Origin: Darksidea phi
Lineage: Eukaryota; Ascomycota; Dothideomycetes; Pleosporales; Lentitheciaceae
Assembly (NCBI GenBank): GCA_030770425.1
Contig: JASJFT010000036.1
Location: 124,001 to 188,000 of the forward strand
Length of the DNA: 64,000 bases
Direction of reading: 5' to 3'
Every line of letters starts with the position of its first letter. Within the stretch, counting starts at the first letter, position 1. A program made the position numbers and the translations under genes. Under the pieces are notes generated by a model. It was not told the origin of the DNA. It searched no databases and saw only the letters and a list, made by a program, of their open reading frames with translations. Positions 10,934 to 23,076 of this stretch are shown here, piece after piece.

Positions 10934-12384
10934 ATGGCAGGCCTCGCGCCGATGCCAGGTCTGCCCGCCGACCAAGCGCCCGACCTCAATATGGGCCTGG
11001 ACGACATAATGCCCATGGAGATGGACCTCTCTCAGCTCGACGCCGACGGCCCACCACCCAATGCCACCCCCACGACCTCGTTCGCACCCTTCGCCCAGCA
11101 GCTGCAGCCGAGCGTGCCCCCTCCACCGAGCGATGTCTACACACACGTACTCGCCCAGGAAAACATATTGACGGGCGCCGGCGCCGGTCCGCTACCCACC
11201 GGCTTTGGCGCCCCCAATCTGAACCCGGCCGGCAACGTATTGACCGAATTTACCAAGCGGCGCAACTGGTCGCAGCGCGTGCTCGAGGAGCTGTGCGACT
11301 TCCTGCACATCCTAACGCCAGATGGCAGAATCCTATATGCCTCACCCTCGTGCAAAACCCTCACCGGCTGGGAGCCCGGGCAGCTTATCGGACACTTCGC
11401 TGGCGAGTTCATCCACCCCGACGACAGCGGCATCTTCGTCAAAGAATTCAATGAGTCGATCGCATCGGGGAACCCGCTTCGTTTCTTCTACCGCTTCCGC
11501 AAACCCGACGAGACGTGGGCCATCTTCGAGGCCCACGGCCATCCGCATCTGAGCCGCGACACCAGCGCCTACGCACCGCCCAGCAGCATGAACTGCCGCG
11601 GCTTCTTCATGATGGCCCGCCCGTACCCCAGCAAAAACGCTGCCCTCCTCGACTCCTTCCTCGAGCACAAGATTGAGAACGAAAGGCTCATGAAGCGGAT
11701 AGCGGAGCTCAAGCGCGAGGAGCAAGAAGAGCAGGACGCGTTAGATAGACACTGGCAGCAGAAATCTGAGGCCGTGTCCTATGTTCCGAAGTCGGAGACG
11801 CCGGGACGCTCTGAGAGCGAGAGTGCTGTTGCCGCGTACAATGCCATGCCACCGCCTGCGAAGCCTGTCATATCGAACACAGCTCTTACACGCCAGAACC
11901 TCGACGAGGCGCTGGCCGCTAGTAAGCCCGACAGCATCAATGACAAAATGGCACGCTATGAAGGGGCGACACATCTGGAGACGATCGAGATGCTGACCGG
12001 CTTGCGATACCGGGACGGCGAACGGTCTCAAGGCATCAGCACAGGAGAGCACAGTCCAATGTTGATTCGAGGCGACGCCGGTATCCAGATCTCGCTCGAT
12101 CGCGACGTGAGGACGTCATTAGACAAAAAGAAGAAACTGAAGATTGCAGACGAATATGTTTGTACTGATTGCGGCACCTTGGACTCCCCGGAATGGAGAA
12201 AGGGTCCCAACGGCCGGAAAACGCTTTGTAATGCTTGCGGCTGTAAGTCCTCCCTTTACTTTACAAAAGAGTAGCACTGACCTCGGCAGTACGCTGGGCA
12301 AAGAGGGAGAAGAAGATGAGGCAGAGCCAATCGGGTGTCTCGCAACCCCTAGCTCTGTCGATGGAAACGAATTCTGATAGCTGA
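10934..12384 (+). CDS. wc-2: White collar 2: PAS and GATA-type zinc-finger transcription factor
   Basis: Partner of the blue-light receptor WC-1 in the white collar complex, acting in the nucleus on light-regulated and clock genes. Two exons: 10934-12242 and 12290-12384 (467 aa). A PAS domain begins near residue 115 ([18 protein letters not shown]) and continues through [10 protein letters not shown] and the [11 protein letters not shown] region. A charged helical stretch follows near residue 240. The single GATA finger starts near residue 410 as CTDC-(18 residues)-CNAC and is completed in exon 2 by LRWAKREKK; the intron splits the finger after CNACG. One finger with one PAS and no LOV cysteine signature distinguishes it from WC-1. 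A 5'-UTR intron is likely. Appears intact. Confidence 0.93.
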
Positions 12385-12966
12385 TTGCTTTATTCCTCCT
12401 GAATACCAGCCAACCGGGGAGATCGTCGTGCAAATACCGCAGGCGAGCTTACTCCTATGTGGCTCGCGAGTGTCCATCGTGGATGCTCAGAGATGTTTGC
12501 AGTGGCCATGTTGATTTACGAACTGATAGTGAAAGTGACCTTTTGCTATACTTCCGAGTTATGCAGTACGATGTAAAGGGCATCAATAAAAATCATGAGA
12601 ATATCGGTAACCCCGGATGCATATCTACTCAAATTTGGTGCAAGGTTGGTTAGCCCTTAGCCCATGCCGTTTGACGGTATACATAAATAGGTAGACGATA
12701 CCCACCCAGGCGCTTGACCTGATTGAAGCCACAACCACGATGCCTTCCAAGAGAGCTCTTCGCTGTGGTTGATGCTACGTGACCCGCCTGAATGGCTATG
12801 TGATAACTCTCCTGCACTACCATGGATCACAGGTAAGTGTTTCTTTAATCCATTCCAACCATGTTAGTTCTGGATCGCACGTGCCACTCACACCATTGCC
12901 ATCGCCATCTAACCACAGACCAGAGGATACCAAGGCCATAGAGACCCACACCAAGAACGCTCACCA
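12385..12966. other. Intergenic, nothing recognised
   Basis: Downstream region of WC-2 and upstream of a weakly supported gene. No motif, RNA or repeat could be supported. Confidence 0.5.
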
Positions 12967-14651
12967 ATGTCTCCCCTTACAACTTCGTCGACGCGTCTCA
13001 TTCTGCCGAGCGACGACCAGGGCATGCCGCACGTTCATTTCATAAAAACCGGGGACGACCGCGAGCCCCGGTTCCATATTTGCACTGTTAATTTTACGGT
13101 ATGAGCATCTGGGGTATATTATGTTGGCACTTGTAAGTTTGGCTTCGGGACGACTGAGCGTGCAAGGCAGGGTTGCTGCACCTCTTAGTGAGCAAGGACG
13201 AGCGAATGCGAATCTTCCAAAGGAAACTCAGATTTGTTTTTACCATTGAGGCGGTGTAACCAAAATGTTCGAATAAGCGGCGCGCTTGAAAATCCTGCCA
13301 TCCCCAGCGAAAGCACAGCTTCCAATGACGACTCCAAACCATATATCCCGTCCGAAGCTAGCTCATCGCAGCATAATTCTAGGAAACCTCTGACTCCTAC
13401 CTCCTCGGAGCCTCCCGTGCTCCGTCAAGTCGAATCGCTTACACCTCATGATGAAACATAAAGTAGAAAGAAGTTGGCCTATACAAGATAACCAAGCCGC
13501 TGACGAAGCTTTCAATCACCACGGAAGCAGACATGCCCGTGTGTGGAGAAGGGCCACTGGAACGCGCTTCTACTGCGCTTGAAGAAAGAGGGTGCGGAAG
13601 AGAGTGGGCCATGTAGTGCACAAGTGAGAGCCTACACGATAACAGCAAATGAAGCGGAATATGACGAAGGAGAGAAACTGGCACTTATGAGTAAGAATAA
13701 AGGTAAGCAGGAAGCTGTTTGCGAAAGTAATACCCCGGTACGAAAACTCTACCCCCCACTCTCTCCCTCTGCATGGAAGCCTTACCCGCGCGTGTAACCC
13801 AGACCCTCATTTCCCTCTCCTTCATCGATGCCGAAAATAGATCATACCATCATTGGCCGCATGACAGGTCGAAGAGAAAATTTACAGCTACGGCATGACA
13901 ACACCTTGATGGAAGGATGTGGACCCACACAGACAGATCTCGAGGGTCTGTACAGGAAGTTGCACGTGCATGGATATGTTACAGGGAAGAGTATAGGAAG
14001 AGGCTAGGAGATCATGATTACGTGAGGGATGAACGGATTGCCAGTCTTGGGAGGAAATCGGACTTGCAGTGGGATTCTGGTCGTTCTGAAGAAAAGCTTG
14101 TGGGGGTGGAGTGCCAGTCGCTTCTTCGGGACAAGTCCAGCTTGAACTTCGTCACGCCTGCTGCTGCAGCGCTGAGAGCGCTCTTCGAAACTCCTAATAT
14201 TGGTCCATACGACGACGCCTCATTACAAACGCCGTCATCCTCCTACTTAACCTTTGGACCACAATCGTACACAGCGACCAGTTCGGAGCCTTGCACCAGG
14301 TGTACGAATCCAGCTAGCGATTTTATGTGTGAAACTTACCGTTCCGCCCCCGCTCTTTTAAATCTCGGAGAGGTGGAGAGCTATGGTAGTGACCTATGGG
14401 GAAAATTCGCTAACGCCTCCGAGTCTGGTGAGAATAGTTTGCAGCGCAATAGGTGGGTAAGATCGCTAGCAAACAGTATGAGTTGGAATGCAGACGATGG
14501 TACTCGTGACTCTTCTACTAGCCTAGTGCGAGAATATCAGACTATACAATCGATTGCCCAAGAGCAAATGCCCTACAAAATGTCTGGAACGAACCCGAAC
14601 CTACCTTCAAGCTCACCACAAATGCCGCCCGAACAACATCAATACCGATGA
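12967..14651 (+). CDS. Possible multi-exon gene of unknown function
   Basis: Not recognised. The ATG at 12967 opens MSPLTTSSTRLILPSDDQG and a charged stretch ending in HICTVNFT, followed at 13099 by a good donor (GTATGA). Downstream open blocks at about 13234-13461 and 13917-14651 read as Ser/Thr/Pro-rich, low-complexity protein with some charged residues. The last block, 244 codons from an ATG at 13917, is the longest. I could not join the blocks into one model with confident splice sites, so this may be one gene, two genes, or a real first exon followed by decayed sequence. No domain, signal peptide or membrane segment was seen. Confidence 0.35.
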
Positions 14652-15079
14652 TCACATACACCGCTGCCTTTCCTCCGCCGAAATCACATCTCCACCGCTC
14701 TCCTCCGATTACTCCCTACTTAGACCAGCTCGCACAGATTACAGATGAGGCGCCTTCGCAACAAAACACTCCACGTGTTCCGGTTTGGTAGTGTGATCTG
14801 AGGGCATTACTAAACGGTAGTCCGAAGATTTTACCACGAAGATAGAGGTAGGGGTTGGTGGGACATATGGTTGGTATGACATATGCTGGTTTACAGGCGA
14901 AGATTGGTAGGAAACTTATAAGTAAGGAGGGGGATCATCTAAAGACTTACAACTAGGGAATCTACAATGACCTATCAAAGGAAATCACCGAGTTGAAATC
15001 TAAGAGTGGGCTTCCAGATAATTGCTCATCATCCCTTCTTTTCTTGGTCGGATTTTTAGATCTAGATTGGTATTATGAA
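14652..15079. other. Intergenic, nothing recognised
   Basis: Flank of the transposase relic, with repeated ACATATG words near 14865-14885. No gene was supported. Confidence 0.45.
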
Positions 15080-15690
15080 ACACACCATCTAACGCACGCC
15101 TACCAGTTCTAATACACACCCATCATGCTGCAGCTAATAATAGTTATGTTGGTTTCCGATTATCGACTAGGGCTATGCCAGTCACATCCATATTCCATAT
15201 ATCCTCTGCCTGTATACCCAGCCGTATTCGAACCTCGAATCGCTCTATAACCGCGCGTATCTGCGCTGGCGTAAGGGCCTCAACTCGGGTACTCCTAGCT
15301 TTCTATCAATAACTGATGCGACACGTGGATTCCGCTTGATGAAGCTGGGGAGTTAGCGCTTGCCTAGAGGCTCGAGATCGCCGTTCATCTGTAGGATTCG
15401 GATGGCCATTTCTCGAGAGCGCGCGTATGAGGAAGGGTGACCGTTCATATCCTATTCGAGTATTCAGTCTACTAGGAAGCTCTCTTGCTCCGGCGTCAAT
15501 CGCTGCTGAGCCGGGTGAGCAGTGCGGCGGCTCGTTGTACCGTTGATTCGCGTTGATAGGGTAGACTGAGGGATGCCGTACGCTCGAGCGGCCACGCGCT
15601 GGCTCTTATGAACACCAGAATTGAGCTCGCTGATAGCTGATTGTATAGTCTGTCACGGCCATCCATATTGAAAGGCGTGGTTGAAAGTTA
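15080..15690 (-). pseudogene. Relic of a pogo/Fot1-type (Tc1-mariner superfamily) transposase
   Basis: Reading the minus strand gives, in order: an HTH_psq-like block SQRVAARAYGIPQSTLSTRI; then AQQRLTPEQESFLVD and the CENP-B-type block EMAIRILQ...GDLEPLGKR.LPSFIKRNPR; then, after a frame change, a segment with EDIWNMDVTGIAL, the usual region of the first catalytic Asp. Several in-frame stops occur where the family normally has Trp (after SFLVD and after LGKR) or Gln, i.e. TGG to TGA/TAA and CAR to TAG. These are the transitions expected of RIP. The rest of the DDE domain is missing. A dead N-terminal fragment lying just upstream of a broken EthD gene. Confidence 0.75.
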
Positions 15691-15891
15691 TGGTGTCTTT
15701 TAGGGTGGCGACGCGTTTCGGTGGGGTGATCAGCTTCCGGGGCCGATCAGGTTCTAGGGCCCTGAGCTTTATTTACTAAATCCCATCATCTCCATCAGCC
15801 GCCGTCCGCCATCGCAAACCCTCTATTTGTGGAGACTTCTACACAGTACTTTCAATTAACTTAACTTCTTCCGGCCATCTGTACGAGCAGG

Positions 15892-16471
15892 ATGAACATT
15901 TCCGGGCCCGACTGAAGTGTGGGTGGCGAGCTCAGCTTCCATACTCCACCCTCCAAGCGCAACCTAGCGTTGAGCCCTGCGCAATTCAACGAGCACTGGG
16001 AGAACGTACACGCACCGAAGGCCATATCTTGGGCTGAAAAGCACGGTATCAGCAGGTATCAGCAGGTAGGCTCCCCTTTTCACCGGCCCATTGCATCGCG
16101 CTAGCTCGTTAACATCACCTTCAGAATCATAGAAGCCGACAGTATCGTCCCCGTTCCCGCCACCGAGTCCGCCCCCGACGTGATTGGCCGAGGTGAGCTT
16201 CCCACCAGGCCAGTCGAATTCGATGGTATCGCGCTCTTTCTCGTGGCGTCACTAGAACAGTTCAATGCCGCGTTTGGAAATCCCTTATTATGTGAAGGTG
16301 ATTGAGATCGACGAGAGGGTTATACTTGATGAGGACAAGCTAGAGAGCGGGTTTATTGCAAGCTTCAATGGCAGAATGGTTGATATGATGCAGCTTGGTC
16401 GGTCTACGATTGGTGATAAGGCAAAGGAGTACCGTGAGGTGTGGGGGAAATGGGAGAAGGAGAAGGTCTAA
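15892..16471 (+). pseudogene. EthD-domain protein gene, frameshifted
   Basis: EthD proteins are small dimeric alpha-beta-barrel proteins, often near oxidative or polyketide-type enzymes. The block ALSPAQFNEHWENVHAPKA is the typical EthD signature, and HGISRYQQ is spliced over 16065-16125 to IIEADSIVPVPATES. The frame then runs through FDGIALFLVASLEQFNAAFG. The expected continuation YYVKVIEIDERVI is one base out of frame near 16286, where removing one T from CCCTTATTAT would restore Pro-Tyr-Tyr-Val. No credible ATG leads into the first block, because the in-frame ATG at 15892 hits a stop after seven codons. The 5' end may be lost; a transposase relic lies immediately upstream. A sequencing error could account for the single-base shift. 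Confidence 0.6.
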
Positions 16472-17253
16472 GCGTACGCAGTCTGCCCCGGCTCTCACAA
16501 TGAACACTGTTGACGGCTCATTGCATTTTCGTCTCCTTTTTTCCCTACAAGTCGCAGTATCGCCGATGCTTGTAATGACGGACGGCTTCTTAAAGAGCAC
16601 GAGGGACTTTCCCTTGGCGAAACCCGTTCCGACTGAGCGGAATCATCCCTCAAATGACACTGTTCTGCAATGCTTCGGACAGAAATACGAAAGACATTTG
16701 GGTGGTCAGAGCGGAGGCAGTCCCTCCAGCCTCAGACGGTGCATAATTACGCCGTGGGTCATGTGCGACGCATATCCAGCTGCAGGTCAGAGCATAGGCT
16801 GTCCACTTCTTCTGCCCAAGTCCAGCGTGCACATGATTGAGGCGCCTCTAGTTCTCCAGATGTCGGCATTAGCCGACACTCTTTGTGGTATAAACCATGT
16901 CTCGACCACTAGGATTGGCTGAAAATAGCAGCCACCGCGGTTATCACGCGCGACTAGCTTCAGCTGCCAACCCACAAACTTCAGCCTGGCCGTCCCTAAT
17001 ATTAACCGTGCTGTTCCACCGCCACAAGCCCCTATTCCTTTACATGTTGTTGCCGTGAGCGTTCCGACGAGTCTGCCACCCGGCGGAGGATGAACAACCG
17101 CGACCATATTGCAACAGTGGAATTTCACCTCTATTGCGGCCACTTTGGCGGTCACCTGACTTTACGGTGGGCCAGGCATCCTTCAACATACTCGATTTCT
17201 TCGCACTGTGTCGAAAGCGCATCTCAAACCACGACCTTGATCGGCTACTCTCC
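16472..17253. other. Intergenic, nothing recognised
   Basis: Between the EthD relic and the membrane-protein gene. An open frame continues upstream of the ATG at 17254, but it has no other ATG nearby. An upstream exon carrying a signal peptide is possible but not demonstrated. Confidence 0.45.
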
Positions 17254-18249
17254 ATGTCTATCACCACTCGGGCAGACGTGCTTAGCGCTTCCACGGCCTA
17301 TCCTTTCGCAACCGCCAGCACCACGTTTGCAGCATGTACTTGGACAGGTCACTGTCTTGGAGCACCCTGTTCAACCTATAATGACTGCGACAATGACTGG
17401 ATCTGCTCAAACAAGGTATGCAGTCCCTGCTGCGAAACCTTGAGCACGTCCAGCGCGACAGCGTCACCTTCCTTGACACAATCTCAGCCAGCATCCAAAG
17501 GCAGCTTGAATACAGCAGCCACGATCGGAATCGGTGTTGGCGCAGTTGTGCTAGTCGTAACATGTATGGCAGTAGGCTTCTGGGTGTGTCATGGGAGACG
17601 AAAGAGAAGGATACTAGCCGAAGCGCCGGATACGCAGTGTACAGAATTAGAATCGGACGGCACCGACCATTCCGCTGCGCACGGTGAGCGTAAACGTCTA
17701 TTCAGAACAACTGCGGCAGAGCTACCATGCTCAGCAGCGCCTACGGAACTGTCCTCAGTTGGACTAGTAGAACTGGAGGGTAGCTCATCTCCGAAAAAGT
17801 CGCAGCATGACGGTGAAGATACAGGTGCGGACTTTAACGACGCGAAAACGGACTGTTTCCTCCCGCATCATGGACAAGGTGCGACATTGAGATCTCGTCA
17901 AGCCAGGTTCGAAGAATATGCGCTATCCCCCGGCTGTCCCACATCGCCTCAGTGGACCTTCTCTCCTATTACTCCGGAAGAGCAGCTCTACCCTCCTTTG
18001 AGTGAGACGAATACGATTTCCGATTATAACCCGCATTGCAGAACCAACTCTTCCGAAAAAGATGCTTTATCGGGCGGTCCATACCGGTCACTACAGAATG
18101 AGAACCCCGCGCCTAGCCACATGTCGCACCTTCGACCTGACCAAACCCGTACCGTAGCGCCAGAAATCTCAAAGCATGCATCATCAACAATGCCACCAAA
18201 CCCCACTCAGAGATGCAAGCAACATCGTCTCTTGCATTCGCAAACTTGA
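17254..18249 (+). CDS. Cysteine-rich single-pass membrane protein, unknown function
   Basis: Starting at the ATG at 17254 the product is 331 aa. Residues about 28-60 carry eight cysteines (CTWTGHCLGAPC, then YNDCDNDWICSNKVCSPCC), followed by a Ser/Thr-rich stalk. One membrane segment lies at about 89-112 (IGIGVGAVVLVVTCMAVGF), followed by a basic stop-transfer CHGRRKRR and a long low-complexity tail. That layout (small disulfide-rich ectodomain, stalk, TM, disordered tail) is common in fungal surface or sensor-like proteins. There is no clear signal peptide at this start, so an upstream exon may be missing. Near 18213 a second frame reads NLTPSNWSRRSHYPSEST and GPYTLSRWPSS and looks more natural than the end of the called frame. 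A short intron or frameshift around 18165-18215 may change the C-terminus. Confidence 0.6.
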   Translation: MSITTRADVLSASTAYPFATASTTFAACTWTGHCLGAPCSTYNDCDNDWICSNKVCSPCCETLSTSSATASPSLTQSQPASKGSLNTAATIGIGVGAVVLVVTCMAVGFWVCHGRRKRRILAEAPDTQCTELESDGTDHSAAHGERKRLFRTTAAELPCSAAPTELSSVGLVELEGSSSPKKSQHDGEDTGADFNDAKTDCFLPHHGQGATLRSRQARFEEYALSPGCPTSPQWTFSPITPEEQLYPPLSETNTISDYNPHCRTNSSEKDALSGGPYRSLQNENPAPSHMSHLRPDQTRTVAPEISKHASSTMPPNPTQRCKQHRLLHSQT

Positions 18250-19347
18250 CTCCCAGTAATTGGTCTCGTCGCTCTCACTATCCATCTGAGAGTACCAGCA
18301 GTCCCGGAGAGGACGGAATGTTCGTTGGCGGTGAAGATGTAAATGGACCTTATACGCTCTCTCGCTGGCCGAGCTCAGTGCGTTATAAGTTAGTAGTAAT
18401 AAGCTATTATAGATTAATTTTTTTAACTTTTATTTTATTAAGTATCGGAATAGACTCTAGTGGTTTGTACTATATCTTGAAAGGCTTTTTTTTTTAGAAC
18501 GTAAGCTATGTTATATAGCTATATCATTCTTCTAGCTTCAAAGTCCTTTGAAGGTAGAAAGACAGGTCCGGTTGTTCCGACATCCATCCAATCGCTGTTT
18601 GTGGGCGCCGAGATATTATTAGTGGAGCTTATCAAAATCTTGATACTGTCGTTCCGACATCTGACCAACCATCAGCCGCCACTCCAAAAACATAGATGGA
18701 GCCTGCAGAACCCATGTCCTCATCCCTCGTCATGGCCTGCATACGTTGAGATGCAGAGCTACTGTATGGACGGGACTGAGAGACAGCGAGTGACCTGCAA
18801 ATTCCTTCAATGAGCAGTCGAATCGGGAATGGGCTAAAGCCTTAGCATGCTGGCATGCTATCTTATTACTAGATATATAGTAACTACACATCCAGTGCAA
18901 GAAGCTGTCTTCTCATGTAGAATCAAATAGAAGGCGCGTTGGAGCGTTTCCGTTGCCGAGGCTTAAAGCTTCGAGAAGTCTATATCGACGCACCTGGTAC
19001 CGCTTTCCGAACAATCCTGGTGGAAGGAAGATCAGCTTCACATATCCGACCAATGGCGGAATCAAAGCTCACATTCGCCGTCGCATGCGCATCTACGGCC
19101 AGGCTTCAACGGGCAGGTATTGAGTTGCTCGCTTATGCAGGCTGCACCTCTTCCTTGTCTGTGTTCCTGGCACCTCCAAGCTCTTGAAGCAGCTTAGAGC
19201 TCGAAACCAATATATGTACTTTGGCTGCAGCCATGAGTTTCTGCACGAAGCTTCACTCCTCAATTGCGCCCTTGGAGCCCTCCTGAAGCACAACAATCAG
19301 GCAATTCAACCGAGTTGCAAACTTGCGGTTCGAACAATCAAGCCGTC
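18250..19347. other. Intergenic with an AT-rich patch
   Basis: Bases 18375-18530 are strongly AT-rich with T-runs, out of keeping with the gene-rich flanks and possibly RIP-decayed repeat DNA. GTTCCGACATC occurs twice (about 18576 and 18652). This region also holds the promoter of the alpha-glucosidase gene. No gene was recognised. Confidence 0.45.
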
Positions 19348-22300
19348 ATGGCTCACTCAACCTGCTTAAAGGCTTATTCCATATTCTTGGCTTTTCAGAC
19401 GTTGATCAATGGACAGATAACGTCAGATACACCAACCTCAGTCGTTACACCAGAGATTGATGGCACGCCAACCACTTTCCGCGACGTTTTCACCATCCCA
19501 GCATCTGCTGATCGGGGCCAAACCCTTCTACCCAATATACAAGATCCGGAGGCTGTCGACGCTCAGGATGTTTGTCCGGGATATTTAGCTTCACAGTTAC
19601 AACAGAATGAGAGTGGGTTGGGTGCGGTTTTGACCCTTGCGGGGCCTCCGTGCAACGTTTATGGTAATGATGTTGAGACTTTGAATCTCAGGGTTGAGTA
19701 CCAGTCTGCGAATAGACTTGCTGTCCAAATCAGTCCAGCGAATGTAGTAGGTCTTCACGACTGTTTCCCATGAGAATAGGACAAGGATACTAACACTAAC
19801 AGGACTCGTCCAACTCGTCATGGTACATTCTCCCGGAGGAGTGGCTTCCACGTCCCCATTCGGAATCTTCTAACGGAAAATCAGATCTTGAATTCGAATG
19901 TTTGTCTTTATGCACGTCCTTTTAATACGTCTTGTCGCTAACAAAGCGTCAGGGGCCAATGAACCCTCTTTCTGGTTTAAAGTGACGCGCAAATCCACCG
20001 GCGATATTATCTTCACAACCGAAAACACAAAGCTGATATACGAAGATCAATTCATCGAGTTTGTATCGCACCTACCCGAAGACTACAATCTCTCTGGTCT
20101 CGGCGAGCGCATCCACAGTCTGAAGCTGAACAACAATTTCACGGCCACTATCTACGCTGCAGACGTAGGTGATCCGATCGACAGGAATATATACGGAAGC
20201 CACCCCTTCTATCTCGATACGCGGTACTTCGAGAAAGATAGTAATGGAAAGAAGAGGCCTCTCAAGGTGTCCGAAATTGTAGATCGCGCGTCCGAGCAGC
20301 GCCGTGACCACAGTTCAGGGAACCACAGCTACGGACAGAGAAGCGGTGGCTCCCCATATGAGTCTTACTCCCATGGTGTCTACTTGCGAAACGTGCACGG
20401 GCAAGAAGTCAAACTTGAGAGCGAAAGCCTCACCTGGCGGATTCTTGGGGGCAGCATCGACCTCTTCTTCTTCGATGGTCCCACGCCAGCGGACGTCACA
20501 AAGCAATTTGTCATGTCCGCCGCTGGGGCTCCCGCAATGCAAAACTACTGGGCGTTTGGCTACCACCAGTGCCGTTGGGGCTATCGCAACTGGACCGAAA
20601 CTCGCGAAGTCGTCGAGACGCTGAGGAATTTCGATATTCCCATGGAGACCATTTGGCTTGACATCGACTACATGGACCAATACCGCGACTTCACGCTCGA
20701 TCCCGTGACTTTTCCGTCTTCTGGTGTTAAGGAGTTCTTTGACTATCTACATGGCAACAATCAGCATTTCGTTCCGATAGTTGACTCGGCCATCTACATT
20801 CCGAACCCTATGAATACTTCGGACGCGTATGATACCTATACTCGCGGCAATGAATCAGGGAGTTTTTTGACAAACCCAGATGGAAGTCAATACATCGGTG
20901 CTGTGTGGCCTGGTTATACTGTCTTTCCAGACTGGATGAGCCAGAATGGCATACAGTGGTGGATCGATGAGATGTATGTGTCTGCCTGCTTACCTCCACT
21001 TTGTTGTCAAGGTTCTTGCTGACTGTCGCTATCAAGGGCCGAGTGGTATAAAGAAGTCCCCTACTCCGGCTTCTGGATCGATATGAACGAAGTCTCGTCT
21101 TTCTGTGTCGGCTCTTGTGGTACGGGAAACGTCACTTTAAACCCCGTCCACGTTCCTTTCGCCCTGCCCGGGGAACCAGGAAACGAGATCTACGAATTTC
21201 CCGAAGCGTTCAATATTACGAATTCTACAGAGGCTGCCTCCGCTTCCGCGGCACAGTCTAGCCAAGCTGCTTCACTTAGTACTGCGTCGGCATCTTCAGC
21301 TTCAACCACATATTTACGAACGAAGCCAACGCCCGGAGCGAGGAACATCAACCATCCGCCATACGTCATTAATCATGTGCAGGGTGACTTGGCAGTGCAT
21401 GCTGTCAGCCCTAATGCAACTCATGCGAACGGAGTTCAGGAATATGACGTCCATAACATTTGGGGGTGAGTATCATTGCTCGTTGAGGCTTTCATTTGAC
21501 TCATGTTCGGACAGACATCAAATTCTCAACGCTACATACCAAGGCCTCCTTTCCATCTTCCCAAATAAACGCCCATTCCTCCTCGGACGCTCCACGTTCG
21601 TCGGCTCAGGGAGGTGGACTGCACACTGGGGAGGCGACAATGCGTCAAAGTGGTACTACATGTACTTTTCAATTCCTCAAGCATTATCATTCTCACTTTT
21701 CGGCATCCCTATGTTTGGGGTTGACACTTGGTAAGCCTTGTGACCCTCCTCCGCCATCGTTCGGCTATTGACCCTTATCATAGCGGCTTCAACGGCAACA
21801 CAGACGCCGAACTCTGCTCTCGCTGGATGCAACTCTCCGCCTTCTTCCCCTTCTACCGCAACCACAACGTCCTCTCCGCCCTCCCCCAAGAGCCTTACCG
21901 CTGGTCCTCTGTGGCATCTGCCACCCGTACAGCAATGCACATTCGGTATTCCCTCCTACCATATATCTATACACTATTCTACGAAGCACACACCACTGGG
22001 TCCACTGTCATGCGAGCCCTTGCCTGGGAGTTCCCTAATGAGCCACAGCTTGCGGGCATCGATACCCAGTTTCTGCTCGGCCCAAACCTACTTGTTACGC
22101 CTGTGTTGGTACCACAGGCTGACAGTGTAAATGGCGTGTTTCCAGGGGTGGTGGACGGAGAGGTTTGGTATGATTGGTATACTGGCGGGAAGGTGAATGC
22201 GCAGGCCGGTGTCAACACTTCCATTCCGGCGCCTCTGGGCCACATCCCAGTCTTTGTGCGAGGCAGATCCGTGTTGCCCCTTCAAGAACCGGGATACACG

Positions 22301-22672
22301 ACTACTGAATCGCGGAACAACTCTTGGGGTCTCATTGTCGCCCTCAGTAATGATGGCGACGCGTATGGGTCGCTATACATTGACGATGGAGAGTCGCTCG
22401 AACCTTCGGAGACACTAAACATCGAATTTAGCGCTCAGAACGGTACGCTGAGGGCAGAGGTGAAGGGCAATTATGCGGATACGAATGCACTGGGTAATGT
22501 TACGGTGATGGGTGTGTTTGACGGGGTGATTGGCAACGTCAAGTGGAACAATCAGGCTGTTGATAAAGGCAAAGTGGAGTATAGCCAAGAGACTGGCGTG
22601 TTGAGGGTGGTGGGATTATATGACTTGACTAGTGGCGGCGCGTGGAGGGAAAGCTGGTCACTGAGCTGGTAG
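19348..22672 (+). CDS. GH31 alpha-glucosidase, secreted
   Basis: Releases glucose from the non-reducing ends of maltose and starch oligosaccharides outside the cell. Six exons: 19348-19743, 19803-19899, 19953-20973, 21037-21465, 21515-21730, 21784-22672 (1015 aa). The signal peptide ends near LINGQ. The GH31 N-terminal domain is followed by the barrel blocks WAFGYHQCRWGY and PMETIWLDIDYM. The catalytic nucleophile Asp is in GFWIDMNEVSSF and the acid/base Asp in GRWTAHWGGDNAS. FGVDTCGFNG and LCSRWMQLSAFFPFYRNHN are further family blocks, and intron 5 splits the former. An Ala/Ser-rich insert after EAFNITNSTE (about 55 residues) is normal in fungal AgdA-like enzymes. Many N-glycosylation sites. 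Appears intact. Confidence 0.95.
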
Positions 22673-23076
22673 TAGTTACTGTGTCTACCCCCTAAGCCGT
22701 TGGGCAAGGAATAAATGCACAAATAGTCCACGCGTTGCTGAACATGTTCCAGATGGAATATGACCGATTATTCCGTCCCTGAATTATGTGTGGAAAGTGA
22801 AGCATGGGCTGTTATATGTTGAATAGAGTATGTAACACGAAGCTGGCGCAGCTTGAATTGAGTTTATATCCTATATTGATAAGGTGTTGTTTTTTGGATC
22901 ATGAAATGTGCAATTGTGTCCTGCCCGGTCAGCTGTGCGACTACTAAGGTAATTGCGGGTTTAGAAGCCAACTTACAGCCGATATCGAAATGCCCACGAG
23001 TGCCATGTGCAGCTCTTTCGCCTCACGCCCATAGGCTACGGTCTCGATATCATGAACTGCGACCTCTCTGCCACGC
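22673..23076. other. Intergenic between convergent genes, nothing recognised
   Basis: A 3'-to-3' spacer between the alpha-glucosidase and the Mei5-like gene. No structure was supported. Confidence 0.5.
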
